64,000 nucleotides of DNA from Shewanella maritima (GTDB lineage Bacteria > Pseudomonadota > Gammaproteobacteria > Enterobacterales > Shewanellaceae). Every line of letters starts with the position of its first letter. The stretch's first letter is position 1. The stretch is taken from NCBI RefSeq assembly GCF_004295345.1, contig NZ_CP036200.1, positions 3,845,501-3,909,500 on the forward strand, read 5' to 3'. Shown here piece after piece: positions 7,737-17,074 of the stretch. Both the position numbers and the translations under genes were made by a program. The notes beneath the pieces are model-generated. The model was not told the origin of the DNA, made no database searches, and saw nothing but the letters and a program-made list of their open reading frames with translations.

Positions 7737-9446
7737 TTATTTAGCAGATTTTAAGAACTCAACAATATTGTCAAAAGCAACTTCTTGCTTTTCACCACTG
7801 CGGCGGTTCTTGTATTCAAATACGCCAGCATCAATATTGCGATCGCCAATCACCACAACATGAGGTAGACCAACTAGCTCCATGTCGTTAAACATCACGC
7901 CAGGGCGTTCTTTACGGTCATCGAATAATACTTCGAAGCCTGCGTCAGTCAGATCTTGATACAGCTGCTCAGCTTTTTCCTTCACTCGGTGAGACTTGTG
8001 CATATTCATCGGCAGAATACCCACAGTAAATGGTGCTAGGCTTTCTGGTAACATCATGCCGCGGTCATCATGGTTTTGCTCAATTGCAGCAGCAACGATG
8101 CGGCTTACACCCACACCATAGCAACCCATTAGCATCACTTTAGATTTACCGTTTTCGTCAAGTACGCTTGCGCCCATCGCTTCTGAGTAGTTAGTGCCAA
8201 GCTGGAAGATATGACCAACTTCAATACCACGCGCCATCGCGTAAGTGCCTTTACCGTCTGGTGTAGGCTCACCTTCCACTACGTTGCGGATATCCATAGC
8301 TTGTGGCATATCCACGTCGCGGTTCCAGTTGATACCAAAGTAGTGCTTATCATCTTGGTTTGCGCCTGCGCCAAAATCACTCATTACCGCGACATCGTTG
8401 TCGATAATGATAGGCATGTTAAGACCAACAGGGCCTAATGACCCTGGGCCTGCACCTACCGCTTGGCGAATTTCTTCATCGGTCGCGAATTCAAGCGGCG
8501 CAGCAACGAGATCGTGCTTGTCAGCTTTAAGCTCGTTAAGTTCATGATCGCCGCGCACCATCAGTGCCACTAATGGTGCTTCTTCGGTTGCACCTTTAAC
8601 GATGAGGGTTTTAACTGTTTTGGTGATCTCAAGGTCAAACTGCTCAACTAACTCAGCGATAGTTTTAGCGTTTGGCGTGTCAACCAAGCTCATTTCCTGA
8701 GTCGGCTCAGCCAAGGTTGTGCTTGGCATTGGTGCTTCTGCTTTCTCAATGTTGGCCGCGTAATCGCTGTCAGTTGAGTAAGCGATTAAGTCTTCACCAC
8801 TGTTAGCTAGTACGTGGAACTCGTGTGATGCACTGCCGCCGATAGAGCCTGTATCAGCAATTACTGGTCGATAAGCCAAACCCATGCGCTCTAAAATGTT
8901 GCTGTAGGCTTTATGCATCGCCTGGTAGGTTTCATCCATGCTCTCTTGAGTTAAATGGAAAGAGTATGCATCTTTCATTAAGAACTCACGGGCACGCATC
9001 ACACCAAAGCGTGGACGCACTTCGTCGCGAAACTTAGTCTGTACTTGATATAAAGTCAGAGGTAGCTGCTTGTATGAGCTAACTTCTTTACGAACTAGGT
9101 CTGTGATCACTTCTTCGTGAGTTGGACCCAATACGAAGTCGCGGTTGTGGCGGTCTTGAAAGCGCAGTAGCTCTGGGCCAAACTTGTCCCAACGGCCTGT
9201 TTCTTCCCAAAGGTCTGCCGGTTGAACTAACGGCATTAAAATTTCGATAGCGCCTGCTTTGTTCATTTCTTCACGTACAATTGCCTCAACTTTGCGCAAT
9301 ACACGCAAGCCACTTGGCAGCCATGAATATAAACCTGATGCATTGCGACGAATGAAGCCAGCACGAAGCATCAATTGGTGACTAACGATTTCTGCATTTG
9401 CAGGGGTTTCTTTTTGGGTTGAAAGCAGGTAGTTGCTTACACGCAT
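7737..9446 (-). CDS. proS: Prolyl-tRNA synthetase
   Basis: 569 residues, the standard length of the bacterial-type class II enzyme that attaches proline to tRNA-Pro. The start [15 protein letters not shown], motif 2 region ([12 protein letters not shown]) and the [13 protein letters not shown] block are all as in the family. The YbaK-like editing insertion, which removes mischarged alanine, lies at about 230-390, and the C-terminal anticodon-binding domain at about 470-565. Downstream and upstream order (proS, trmO, rcsF) is the same as in E. coli, except that an acetyltransferase gene is inserted here. No anomaly seen. Confidence 0.97.
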   Translation of the reverse strand: MRVSNYLLSTQKETPANAEIVSHQLMLRAGFIRRNASGLYSWLPSGLRVLRKVEAIVREEMNKAGAIEILMPLVQPADLWEETGRWDKFGPELLRFQDRHNRDFVLGPTHEEVITDLVRKEVSSYKQLPLTLYQVQTKFRDEVRPRFGVMRAREFLMKDAYSFHLTQESMDETYQAMHKAYSNILERMGLAYRPVIADTGSIGGSASHEFHVLANSGEDLIAYSTDSDYAANIEKAEAPMPSTTLAEPTQEMSLVDTPNAKTIAELVEQFDLEITKTVKTLIVKGATEEAPLVALMVRGDHELNELKADKHDLVAAPLEFATDEEIRQAVGAGPGSLGPVGLNMPIIIDNDVAVMSDFGAGANQDDKHYFGINWNRDVDMPQAMDIRNVVEGEPTPDGKGTYAMARGIEVGHIFQLGTNYSEAMGASVLDENGKSKVMLMGCYGVGVSRIVAAAIEQNHDDRGMMLPESLAPFTVGILPMNMHKSHRVKEKAEQLYQDLTDAGFEVLFDDRKERPGVMFNDMELVGLPHVVVIGDRNIDAGVFEYKNRRSGEKQEVAFDNIVEFLKSAK

Positions 9447-9567
9447 TCCTAATGTCCACTCAATAGCTATTAATGAGCGTCATTTTAGCACTTGAAGCGC
9501 TGATGTCACTGAATATTTAAGCTTTGTCGCTGATGATTTTTGGCTAACAATTTAACTCGAGTTCAGG

Positions 9568-10182
9568 TTATTTATCGCGGCGATCGCCAATTTTTCGAGC
9601 TGGATTTCCGGCCATAATGGCAAAGTCTTCGACATCTTTAGTCACAACTGCGCCCATGCCGATAACCGCTTGGTTACCGATTGTCACGCCATCGACAATA
9701 CCGGCTTGCGCACCAACCCAAACATCTTCACCTATGGTGATGCCTTTTGAGCTGACTGGTTGTTGATAAATAGGAGCATCGACACTCATGCCGTGATTGA
9801 AGGCATAAATGGTGACATTATTGGCAATGCGAGTGCGATTACCTATGGTGATACCTACTCGGCCGCCATCAATACTGCAGCCATGATTAATCGCGACTTC
9901 ATCACCGATATTAATCGGACCATGGATAAAGCTGTCTGCGGCAATCATGCATTTAGAGCCAATTGTGATGTCGCGTCCAGGTTCGGCAAATAGGTTTGCT
10001 TCTGGGGCGATAAAGCAATTGTCGCCAATTGAGACTGTTTCGAGCGCACTTAATTGCTGCTGAATTCCTTCTTGCCAAGGTTTTGCCCAAGCAAAATGCT
10101 TAGGCTTTAGGTTGAAGTAAAGCCATGGCATATAAGATAAGCGTTTTTTATGCTGGGTTTGGTAGTCAATGGTCATTTGCAT
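9568..10182 (-). CDS. Left-handed beta-helix O-acetyltransferase (maltose/galactoside acetyltransferase-like)
   Basis: 204 residues. From about residue 50 the protein consists of hexapeptide repeats (ITIGSKCMIAADSFI, INIGDEVAINHGCSI, ITIGNRTRIANNVTI, ITIGEDVWVGAQAGI, VTIGNQAVIGMGAVV), the left-handed beta-helix of acetyl-CoA-dependent transferases. The loop FNHGMSV carries the likely catalytic His, and the C-terminus has the usual AGNPARKIG. It probably acts as a trimer on a sugar or antibiotic hydroxyl; substrate not predictable. It interrupts an otherwise conserved proS-trmO order and is 37 bases behind trmO. Either of two nearby ATGs (10182, 10176) could be the start. Confidence 0.82.
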   Translation of the reverse strand: MQMTIDYQTQHKKRLSYMPWLYFNLKPKHFAWAKPWQEGIQQQLSALETVSIGDNCFIAPEANLFAEPGRDITIGSKCMIAADSFIHGPINIGDEVAINHGCSIDGGRVGITIGNRTRIANNVTIYAFNHGMSVDAPIYQQPVSSKGITIGEDVWVGAQAGIVDGVTIGNQAVIGMGAVVTKDVEDFAIMAGNPARKIGDRRDK

Positions 10183-10219
10183 TTATTAATAGAATTTAGG
10201 TCTTTCTAAATTATAGTGC

Positions 10220-10969
10220 TTATTGATGCTCTTTATTGTCGATAACTTTGCTACTCACGAGCTGTTCAACAACTATAATATTGTCGATAACACGCCAAAA
10301 TATATCGCGGTCATATAATGCTAGTTGATAGAGTTTTGGGTCCACTTTAGCTTTTTTGTAGGCAGGCCTTGGATCTTGGGACAATACTCCTTCAATAAGC
10401 TGCTTAAACTGATCGACATGTTCATGTTTAGCTTCGTATTGGCTAATTTGTATTAAAGCTTGCTCGCTAAATTCAACACTAATTAACTCAGGTTTTTCTT
10501 GTGCCATTCCGCCTTTGGCATCGCTGATTGCATCAGAAAAAGGGATATAAGGTTTGATATCAATAATTGGTGTTTTATCAACCAAGTCCATACCTGATAT
10601 TTCTAGTCTAATTTTGCCATCTTGCTGAATTACTCGGTGCAGTTTAACAACTGATTGACCTAAGCCATTTGGGCGAAATGTAGCACGAGTAGCGAATACA
10701 CCTAACTTTTCATTACCGCCTAAGCGAGGTGGGCGTACAGTTGTTTTCCAACCTTGAGCTAAGTTTTCATGAAAACTAAATACTAACCAAAGGTGCGAAT
10801 ATTGCTCAATACCTCTTACACAGTCGATATTATTAAACTCACCAACAAGTTCGATATATCCTTTGGTATCGACTAAACCGGGTTGACGTGGGATGCCAAA
10901 TTTTTGTTTGTATGGTGTACGGCAAATTGCAACGGCCGAGATTAGGTTTGAGAAACTAGAAGTAGACAT
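10220..10969 (-). CDS. trmO: tRNA (N6-threonylcarbamoyladenosine-37) methyltransferase TrmO
   Basis: 249 residues of the TsaA/UPF0066 family, which transfers a methyl group from S-adenosylmethionine to t6A37 in threonine tRNAs. Diagnostic segments are CRTPYKQKFGIPRQPGLV near the N-terminus, IEQYSHLWLVFSFHEN, RPPRLGGNEKLGVFATRATF and RPNGLGQSVVKL. A C-terminal region with DPRPAYKKAK completes the E. coli-like two-domain form. Neighbours proS and rcsF repeat the enterobacterial order. Translation of the downstream acetyltransferase may be coupled on the same transcript. Confidence 0.94.
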   Translation of the reverse strand: MSTSSFSNLISAVAICRTPYKQKFGIPRQPGLVDTKGYIELVGEFNNIDCVRGIEQYSHLWLVFSFHENLAQGWKTTVRPPRLGGNEKLGVFATRATFRPNGLGQSVVKLHRVIQQDGKIRLEISGMDLVDKTPIIDIKPYIPFSDAISDAKGGMAQEKPELISVEFSEQALIQISQYEAKHEHVDQFKQLIEGVLSQDPRPAYKKAKVDPKLYQLALYDRDIFWRVIDNIIVVEQLVSSKVIDNKEHQ

Positions 10970-11148
10970 AATCGAAACTAAATTAATACAGTATGGACTA
11001 GAGAGGCGCGGTATTTACTAAGGTGGCGAAGGTGTCAGCGCTATCAAACATTATTTAAAAACGATGTGATAGCGCATTTTACTTAACTGAGATAGCAAGA
11101 TATAAATTTAGCTGCCAATTTTGCCAAACTCAGGTTTGTCACCTTGTA

Positions 11149-11541
11149 TTAGTTGTTATTCTGCAATTTAATTGCTTTGCCGACACATAATGCTTGTGAT
11201 TGACAGCTAGAGTCTGGTTCGTCAATGACGTGACAGTTTTGAATGAGCAATCCATTTGCTCCCATGTCTGCTGCATTACGTCTTGCTTCAGTCCTTGCCT
11301 GTGCTTTGTCTGCAGGAGCATCATTAACCGTTTGTTGACAAGCCTGGCCTTGAACTAAGCCTAATATTTTATAACTTTGTCTAGGCTGTACGCCTTTATC
11401 AAATAGTGTCACTTCGCCAGGTTTGAAGTACTCGTCGATAGCCTGGCTGTCTAGATTACTATTGAAGGTGTATTCACCTGCACACCCTGATAATAGAGCT
11501 AAGCTAGCGAGAATTGATAAACTTGTTTGAGGCTTAAACAT
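11149..11541 (-). CDS. rcsF: Outer membrane lipoprotein RcsF
   Basis: 130 residues with a lipoprotein signal peptide (lipobox LLSGC, lipidated Cys20). Four further cysteines at 68, 103, 113 and 119 have spacing 35/10/6, close to the 35/9/6 of the two disulfide-linked pairs of E. coli RcsF, and the LVQGQACQQ and EARRNAADMGANGLLI segments align with that protein. RcsF senses envelope damage and relays it through IgaA to the Rcs phosphorelay in enterics. Next to trmO and proS as in E. coli. Whether a full Rcs phosphorelay exists in this organism cannot be seen here. Confidence 0.88.
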   Translation of the reverse strand: MFKPQTSLSILASLALLSGCAGEYTFNSNLDSQAIDEYFKPGEVTLFDKGVQPRQSYKILGLVQGQACQQTVNDAPADKAQARTEARRNAADMGANGLLIQNCHVIDEPDSSCQSQALCVGKAIKLQNNN

Positions 11542-11650
11542 AGGTAATTGCCGCTCATTTGAGTTAGTTAGTTAAGTTTACTCACTATAGGGTAGCAAGC
11601 AAAGTGCTTTACTGCAGACTTAAACAATAAATTGCAAAAAAATGTCCACA

Positions 11651-11678
11651 AAAAAGGCTGAGATACCTCAGCCTTTTG
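11651..11678 (-). terminator. Terminator downstream of hns
   Basis: Stem AAAAGGCTGAG / CTCAGCCTTTT (11652-11662 with 11667-11677), 4-nt loop, T-run on the minus strand. It separates hns from rcsF. Confidence 0.85.
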
Positions 11679-11733
11679 CATGTGCTTGCTTGTGACAACA
11701 AGCGCTAAACTGCGTAATGATGTACGACGCTGT

Positions 11734-12138
11734 TTATGCCATTCCTGGAATTAAAAAATCATCCATTGATTTACCGGCATCTACTTCATTTTTAAATACA
11801 GTAGGCATACGACCTTGACCAGTCCAAGTAATTAACTCACCGTCTACGGTAATTTGATACTTAGCTGGGCGTGGTGCACGCTTTTTAGGTGCTGGCTTAG
11901 TAGCCGATGCATCTAAATCTTCAATTGATAAACCGCTTTCTTCAATCTGAGCTAAAATTTCAGCAATACGTGCATCGCGCGCTGCATTTGCTTCTGCTTT
12001 AGCTTTCTCTTCAGCTTCACGGTCGTCAATGATTTTATTTAGTTTGGTGGCTACGTCGCGTAAATCTTCTAGAGCTAAATCTTTAACTGCAGCTTTAAAA
12101 CGACGACCATGGGTTAACACGCTAATAAAATCACTCAT
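11734..12138 (-). CDS. hns: H-NS family nucleoid-associated protein
   Basis: 134 residues. The N-terminal two thirds form the helical dimerisation and oligomerisation domain (about 1-80, with a charged coiled coil EAEEKAKAEANAARDARI), followed by a basic linker rich in Pro/Lys (KPAPKKRAPRPAKY) and the C-terminal DNA-binding domain with TWTGQGRMP, the AT-hook-like QGR motif of H-NS. It silences A+T-rich, often acquired DNA. Single gene with its own terminator; the A+T-rich upstream region is consistent with autoregulation but no site was defined. Confidence 0.93.
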   Translation of the reverse strand: MSDFISVLTHGRRFKAAVKDLALEDLRDVATKLNKIIDDREAEEKAKAEANAARDARIAEILAQIEESGLSIEDLDASATKPAPKKRAPRPAKYQITVDGELITWTGQGRMPTVFKNEVDAGKSMDDFLIPGMA

Positions 12139-12573
12139 TGCTACTATCCTAATTATTTAAAAAGGGAGATTTGATAATTCATTTTAATTATAGATTTTTA
12201 AAAGTGAAGCCTAGTTCGTGACGATGAAGACTGTGAACTAACTTACACTTTTAACTAACAGGTTTGCGGACTTTTTATTGCGAACTACAACGAGCAAAAA
12301 ATAACGCAGACGCTTGAATTGCTAATAATAGAAATAAAATTTGTTACTGGCAAATTATAAAATATAAATAAGTGTAAATTTTCCTAGTTCCGTCAAAAAT
12401 ATCATAAATGTGTGCATGTCAAATTTGATTGCCAAAAGCGGTAATTAAAAAGTGTTAAACAAGCGTTTGAATTGCATTGACGTTAACGTCAACAGGAAGT
12501 AGAGTTGAGCTAACTTGCATTGGCATAGGCCAATGTGTCGTCCACATACATGAAGGTGTAGGAAGGAACCCCT
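12139..12573. other. Divergent hns / etfB promoter region
   Basis: 435 bp, strongly A+T-rich on the hns side. The only specific signal I see is a PsrA-like palindrome at 12455-12471, about 105 bp before etfB. A GGAAGGAA ribosome-binding site lies just before the etfB ATG. Confidence 0.5.
12455..12471. promoter_or_regulatory. Putative PsrA-type operator upstream of etfBA
   Basis: TTAAACAAGCGTTTGAA reads as AAAC-N4-GTTTG, matching the published PsrA pattern (G/C)AAAC-N2-4-GTTT(G/C) with one outer base off. PsrA is a TetR-family fatty-acid-responsive repressor of beta-oxidation genes. Similar AAAC-N4-GTTT sites precede the acyl-CoA dehydrogenase and fadI in this window. Confidence 0.55.
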
Positions 12574-13323
12574 ATGAAAGTATTGGTGCCAGTAAAGCGC
12601 GTCGTTGATGCCAATGTGAAGGTCAGGGTAAAAGCTGATAACACAAACGTAGACACAGCAAACCTAAAGATGGCGTTGAACCCATTTTGTGAGATTGCAG
12701 TAGAAGAAGCGGTACGCTTGCAAGAAGCAGGTAAGGCCACTGAAGTTGTTGTTGTGAGTGTCGGTACTAAAGCAGTGCATGAGCAACTACGTACAGCAAT
12801 GGCATTAGGTGCAGATCGTGCAATTCATGTTGAGACTGATGAAGAATTAGTGCCGCTATCAATTGCCAAAATTTTGCATGCTGTGCAACAAAAAGAGCAA
12901 GCAGATATTGTATTGCTAGGTAAGCAGTCTATTGATGGCGACAATAACCAAACAGGCCAAATGCTAGCTGCGCTGGCTGATATGCCTCAGGCTACGTTTG
13001 CTTCTGAAGTAAACGTAGAAGATGGCAAACTAACCGTCACTCGTGAAGTTGACGGTGGTTTGCAAACATTGGCGATGCCATTACCAGCAGTTGTTACTGC
13101 TGACCTTCGCTTAAACGAACCTCGCTACGCTAAGTTACCAAACATTATGAAGGCTAAGCGTAAGCCACTTGAAACTGTCACCATTGATGACTTGGGTGTA
13201 ACCCTTAAAGTGCATCAAGAGGTGGTAAAAGTTACGCCGCCAACAGAGCGTCAAGCGGGCATCATGGTGTCTTCAGTAGAAGAGCTAGTTGAGAAGTTAA
13301 AGAACGAAGCGAAGGTGATTTAA
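12574..13323 (+). CDS. etfB: Electron transfer flavoprotein beta subunit
   Basis: 249 residues, the normal length. [19 protein letters not shown] at the start, [18 protein letters not shown] and the AMP-binding region [18 protein letters not shown] are family signatures. With EtfA it accepts electrons from acyl-CoA dehydrogenases and passes them to the quinone pool via ETF:quinone oxidoreductase. etfA begins one base after the stop, so the two are translationally coupled. A PsrA-like operator upstream ties expression to fatty-acid supply. Confidence 0.96.
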   Translation: MKVLVPVKRVVDANVKVRVKADNTNVDTANLKMALNPFCEIAVEEAVRLQEAGKATEVVVVSVGTKAVHEQLRTAMALGADRAIHVETDEELVPLSIAKILHAVQQKEQADIVLLGKQSIDGDNNQTGQMLAALADMPQATFASEVNVEDGKLTVTREVDGGLQTLAMPLPAVVTADLRLNEPRYAKLPNIMKAKRKPLETVTIDDLGVTLKVHQEVVKVTPPTERQAGIMVSSVEELVEKLKNEAKVI

Positions 13324-13324
13324 T

Positions 13325-14248
13325 ATGACTATTCTAGTATTAGCTGAACATGATAATCAGCAATTAAAAACCGATACCGCTAAAGTCGTTAGCGCAGCAA
13401 AAGCCATTGGTGGTGACATTCACCTACTGGTTGCTGGTGAAAACTGTGGCGCAGTTGTTGATAGTGCCAAGCAACTTGATGGCGTTGCTAAAGTACTGGT
13501 TGCCGACGCTGGCGCTTATGGTGCACAGCTTGCTGAAAACCTATCAAAACTTGTTAATGACCTAAGCGGCGACTACTCACACATTTTGGCTGCAGCTTCA
13601 AGTGTGGGTAAAGCAACCTTACCTCGCGTAGCAGCGCTTGCTGATGTAGCGCAAATTTCTGAAATCATTGAAGTGGTTGATGCCGATACGTTTGTACGCC
13701 CAATTTATGCGGGTAATGCATTAGCGACGGTGAAAAGCTTAGATTACAAGAAAGTTATTACGGTTCGCTCTAGTGCATTTGATGCAGTAGCAGCAACAGG
13801 TAATGCAGATGTAGCTGAGCTTACGCAAGTCATTGAAGCTAAAACTGAGTTTGTATCGCAAAGCCTAACTGAATCAGAGCGTCCAGAGCTCGGTAATGCT
13901 GGCATTATTGTATCGGGTGGTCGCGGCATGGGCAGTGGTGAGAATTTTGCCATCCTTGAGCAACTTGCCGATAAACTTGGCGCTGCGGTTGGTGCATCTC
14001 GCGCGGCTGTTGATGCAGGCTTTGTACCGAATGATTTACAGGTTGGTCAAACCGGTAAGATCGTTGCTCCAGAGCTATATATCGCCGTTGGTATCTCAGG
14101 TGCTATCCAGCATCTAGCCGGTATGAAGGATTCGAAAGTGATTGTTGCAATCAACAAAGATCCAGAAGCGCCTATCTTCCAGGTTGCTGACTACGGCCTA
14201 GAAGCAGACTTGTTTGACGCCGTGCCTGCGCTCAATAACTTGATCTAA
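13325..14248 (+). CDS. etfA: Electron transfer flavoprotein alpha subunit
   Basis: 307 residues. The N-terminal domain (1-185) precedes the FAD-binding C-terminal domain, with [13 protein letters not shown], the [11 protein letters not shown] loop, [20 protein letters not shown] and [16 protein letters not shown], all as in the family. It forms a heterodimer with EtfB, carrying the single FAD that takes electrons from beta-oxidation dehydrogenases such as the one encoded at 17075-18865. Co-transcribed with etfB and followed by a strong terminator. Confidence 0.96.
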   Translation: MTILVLAEHDNQQLKTDTAKVVSAAKAIGGDIHLLVAGENCGAVVDSAKQLDGVAKVLVADAGAYGAQLAENLSKLVNDLSGDYSHILAAASSVGKATLPRVAALADVAQISEIIEVVDADTFVRPIYAGNALATVKSLDYKKVITVRSSAFDAVAATGNADVAELTQVIEAKTEFVSQSLTESERPELGNAGIIVSGGRGMGSGENFAILEQLADKLGAAVGASRAAVDAGFVPNDLQVGQTGKIVAPELYIAVGISGAIQHLAGMKDSKVIVAINKDPEAPIFQVADYGLEADLFDAVPALNNLI

Positions 14249-14267
14249 AACTTGATCTGAATCACAC

Positions 14268-14310
14268 TAAGCGGCTCTGGGGTGGCATCCCCATAGCCGC
14301 TTATGTTTTT
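14268..14310 (+). terminator. Terminator of etfBA
   Basis: Stem TAAGCGGCT / AGCCGCTTA (14268-14276 with 14295-14303) with inner GGGG/CCCC pairing, followed by TGTTTTT. Confidence 0.85.
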
Positions 14311-14334
14311 ATGTGCCCGCGTTTTTCACAAACG

Positions 14335-14534
14335 CCCTTTAGTAGAGGAGCATTAAATATCAGTAGTGGTCGTTAGGGTGATGCCTGTGAGCTACCACGA
14401 AAGGATTTGGTGCCGAAGTAGTTAGTTTTATCGCAAACAGCTGCTGGTGTTGTTACCGAACAGGTACTGCACTGCCATAGTATTGTTTTGTCGGGATGAC
14501 AAAACTGATTTTACTATGGAGCGCTACTGAGAGG
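14335..14534 (+). ncRNA. Lysine riboswitch (L box) upstream of the NhaC-type transporter
   Basis: Conserved L-box elements occur in order: P1 5' strand with AGTAGAGGAGC (14341-14351), P2 stem AGTGGT...ACCAC, GCCGAAG (14412-14418), CTGG and ACTGC, a long P5 hairpin CCATAGT/ACTATGG (14475-14481 with 14513-14519) with inner GTTTTGTC/GACAAAAC, and GGAGCGCTACT closing P1 (AGTAG with CTACT at 14524-14528). The order and junction bases follow the E. coli lysC and B. subtilis lysC aptamers. No T-run terminator follows, so control is likely at translation; a small TTCGT/ACGAA hairpin (14586-14601) overlaps the weak Shine-Dalgarno. The gene downstream is the known NhaC-like lysine transporter partner of L boxes. 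Confidence 0.9.
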
Positions 14535-14611
14535 ACAGGTGTTCCTAGGTATGACCTTACCTTGCACCGGTTCAGTCGCCCTCCATTCGTACTTACACGA
14601 AGAAAATAATA

Positions 14612-16174
14612 ATGAATTTAATCAACTATGCTGACTCAGCATTGTCTTTATTGCCGCCTGTTGTTGCGATTGTACTTGCTGTATTTACTCGAAAAGTACT
14701 GCTTTCACTAGGTGTGGGGATAATTATTGGCGCACTGCTACTTACCGACTTTAATCTCGCAAATACCGCCAGCTTTATCGGCGATACCGCCACTGGCCTA
14801 GTTTGGGATGATGGTGCACTTAATGCCTGGAACCTAAACATTCTTGGATTTCTCGTTTTACTTGGCATGATCACTGCGCTTATTAGTGTTAGTGGCAGCT
14901 CACGAGCCTTTGCGGATTGGGCAAAGGAGCGCATTCGCAACAAACGTGATGCTAAGCTGATGACAATGGTGCTTGGTTGTGCGGTATTTATTGATGATTA
15001 TTTCAATAGTCTGGTAGTTGGCTCTATTTCACGCCCAATTACCGACCGCTACCATATCTCACGTGCCAAGTTAGCTTATTTACTTGATTCAACGGCTGCA
15101 CCAGTTTGTGTGATTTCACCTATCTCGAGTTGGGGTGCTTACATCATTGCACTTATTGGCGGTATTCTTACTGCCCACGGTTTTGCTGATACTGGTCACT
15201 TGACCATTTTCATGCAAATGATCCCAATGAACTTCTACGCTATTTTTGCGTTGCTGTTATTACTGTGTGTAGCTATGTTCACTTTAGATGTTGGTCCAAT
15301 GCGCCAGCATGAGCAAAACGCCCAAAAAGGTGAATTGTACGATGAGTCGAAGGGCATGCCGCCAGGGGCGACTGCTGATTTACCTGAAGCGGATACAGGT
15401 AAAATTTCTGGTCTGTTCGTGCCGATTTTAGTACTGATTGCGGCCACTGTATTTTTCATGATTTCAAGCGGCGCAGACGCGTTAGCGGCTGACAATAAAC
15501 CATTTTCAGTATTAGGTGCGTTCGAGAATACTGATGTCGCTCAGTCACTGCTTTATGGTGGGTTAGTTGGCTTTGTGGTGACCTTCATTTTGGCATTTGT
15601 GCAGAAGGTAGCATTCAACATGATTGCCAAAGGCATGTTGATGGGCGCTAAGTCGATGCTGCCAGCTATTTACATCTTACTTTTTGCTTGGTCTATTGCT
15701 GGTGTAATTGGTCAATTAGAAACGGGTAAGTACATGGCAAGCCTTGCTACTGGTAATATCCCGTTTGAATTACTGCCGGCCGTACTATTTTTACTAGCAG
15801 GTTTAACGGCTTTTTCTACCGGTACTAGCTGGGGTACTTTCGGTATTATGTTGCCAATCGCTGCGGATATGGCGATGGGAAGCGACAGTACTATGATGTT
15901 ACCAATGCTCTCAGCTGTGCTTGCTGGTGCTGTATTTGGCGATCATTGCTCACCAATCTCAGACACCACGATTTTGTCATCCACCGGTGCAAGTTGTCAT
16001 CACTTAGACCATGTATGGACTCAGTTGCCGTACGCTGTGATAGTCGCGCTAATCAGTATTGCGGGTTATATCGTGCTTGGCTTTACTTCGTCAGTGCTAT
16101 TTGGCCTAGCGACTGCCAGTGTGTTATTTGTGATTAGTGTATTGGTGCTTAAAGCCAAATCTAATGCTCAGTAG
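14612..16174 (+). CDS. lysW: NhaC-family antiporter, predicted lysine transporter LysW
   Basis: 520 residues, about 11-12 transmembrane helices, of the NhaC Na+/H+ antiporter superfamily. Features include ALISVSGSSRAFADWAKERI, DDYFNSLVVGS, STAAPVCVISPISSWGAYI, and the duplicated FGDHCSPISDTTILSSTGA with TQLPYA. The family name suggests Na+/H+ exchange, but a lysine riboswitch directly upstream points to lysine transport; this class was named LysW in comparative work on the LYS regulon. Import is inferred, since the switch should shut it off when lysine is plentiful. ATG with a weak GAAGAAA ribosome-binding site, fitting translational control. Confidence 0.88.
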   Translation: MNLINYADSALSLLPPVVAIVLAVFTRKVLLSLGVGIIIGALLLTDFNLANTASFIGDTATGLVWDDGALNAWNLNILGFLVLLGMITALISVSGSSRAFADWAKERIRNKRDAKLMTMVLGCAVFIDDYFNSLVVGSISRPITDRYHISRAKLAYLLDSTAAPVCVISPISSWGAYIIALIGGILTAHGFADTGHLTIFMQMIPMNFYAIFALLLLLCVAMFTLDVGPMRQHEQNAQKGELYDESKGMPPGATADLPEADTGKISGLFVPILVLIAATVFFMISSGADALAADNKPFSVLGAFENTDVAQSLLYGGLVGFVVTFILAFVQKVAFNMIAKGMLMGAKSMLPAIYILLFAWSIAGVIGQLETGKYMASLATGNIPFELLPAVLFLLAGLTAFSTGTSWGTFGIMLPIAADMAMGSDSTMMLPMLSAVLAGAVFGDHCSPISDTTILSSTGASCHHLDHVWTQLPYAVIVALISIAGYIVLGFTSSVLFGLATASVLFVISVLVLKAKSNAQ

Positions 16175-16192
16175 CGGCTAGTTGTCTTCAGA

Positions 16193-16220
16193 AAAAAAAC
16201 CGCGATTTTCGCGGTTTTTT
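16193..16220 (+). terminator. Terminator of the lysine transporter gene
   Basis: A-run, stem AACCGCGA / TCGCGGTT, T-run (16195-16219). Confidence 0.88.
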
Positions 16221-16396
16221 CGTTTCAAATGAAGCTACTCTCGCCAATCATTTAACCTGCTATGCTGCTAGTCCAGTGCATGCAGGCCGTTAAGGCGCGC
16301 GGTTAGTTAACCGAAACTGAGAAAATGATCCACCGCAATGCCTTTTGCTGTCCGCTTGGGTATAATCAAGCGCAAAATATAAAAAGGGTCTTGGTT

Positions 16397-16978
16397 TTGG
16401 CACAGTTGTACTTCTATTATTCGGCAATGAATGCCGGCAAATCGACTTCATTATTACAGTCTTCTTATAACTACCGTGAACGCGGTATGAACACCTTAGT
16501 AATGACCGCATCAATTGATGATCGTTACGGTCAGGGCAAGGTTGCATCACGTATTGGTATTCAAACCGATGCGCAAGTCTTTGGTGACAAAGACAATCTA
16601 ATTGACTTAGTCGCCACCGCAAAAGCGGCGCAAGATATCCACTGCGTATTAGTTGATGAGTGTCAGTTTTTAAGTAAAGAGCAAGTTCGCCAATTAACCC
16701 ATGTGGTCGACAACTTTGATATTCCTGTACTGTGCTATGGCCTAAGAACTGACTTTCAGGGCGAACTTTTCGTTGGCAGTCAGTATCTTCTTGCGTGGGC
16801 TGACAAATTAGTTGAGCTTAAAACCATTTGTCATTGCGGCCGTAAGGCCAACATGGTGGTGCGCCTTGATGAGACTGGTAAGCCAATGAAAGAAGGTGAG
16901 CAGGTTGCCATTGGCGGTAACGAAAGTTACGAGTCAGTATGCCGCAAGCATTTTAGAGAAACCCTATGGGATGCGTAA
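16397..16978 (+). CDS. tdk: Thymidine kinase
   Basis: Phosphorylates deoxythymidine in the salvage pathway. The start is taken at TTG 16397, giving a 193-residue protein beginning (M)[16 protein letters not shown], the exact N-terminus of E. coli Tdk; the frame is open upstream to 16325, but an AGGG box lies 8 bases before this TTG and homology ends here. The P-loop is AMNAGKST, the Walker B region VLVDECQF, the lasso-domain zinc site CHCGRKA...C, and the substrate loop [11 protein letters not shown]. Slightly shorter than the E. coli protein at the C-terminus. Single gene with its own terminator. Confidence 0.94.
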   Translation: MAQLYFYYSAMNAGKSTSLLQSSYNYRERGMNTLVMTASIDDRYGQGKVASRIGIQTDAQVFGDKDNLIDLVATAKAAQDIHCVLVDECQFLSKEQVRQLTHVVDNFDIPVLCYGLRTDFQGELFVGSQYLLAWADKLVELKTICHCGRKANMVVRLDETGKPMKEGEQVAIGGNESYESVCRKHFRETLWDA

Positions 16979-17002
16979 CTGCGGCTTGAAAACCGATTGA
17001 AT

Positions 17003-17034
17003 AAAAAACAGCTTCCGAGGAAGCTGTTTTTTAT
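17003..17034 (+). terminator. Bidirectional terminator between tdk and the acyl-CoA dehydrogenase
   Basis: AAAAAACAGCTTC / GAAGCTGTTTTTT (17003-17015 with 17020-17032), 4-nt loop, between convergent genes. Confidence 0.88.
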
Positions 17035-17074
17035 TGATTATTTACTATTGATCAGTGATTGAAAAAGCTAGCTG

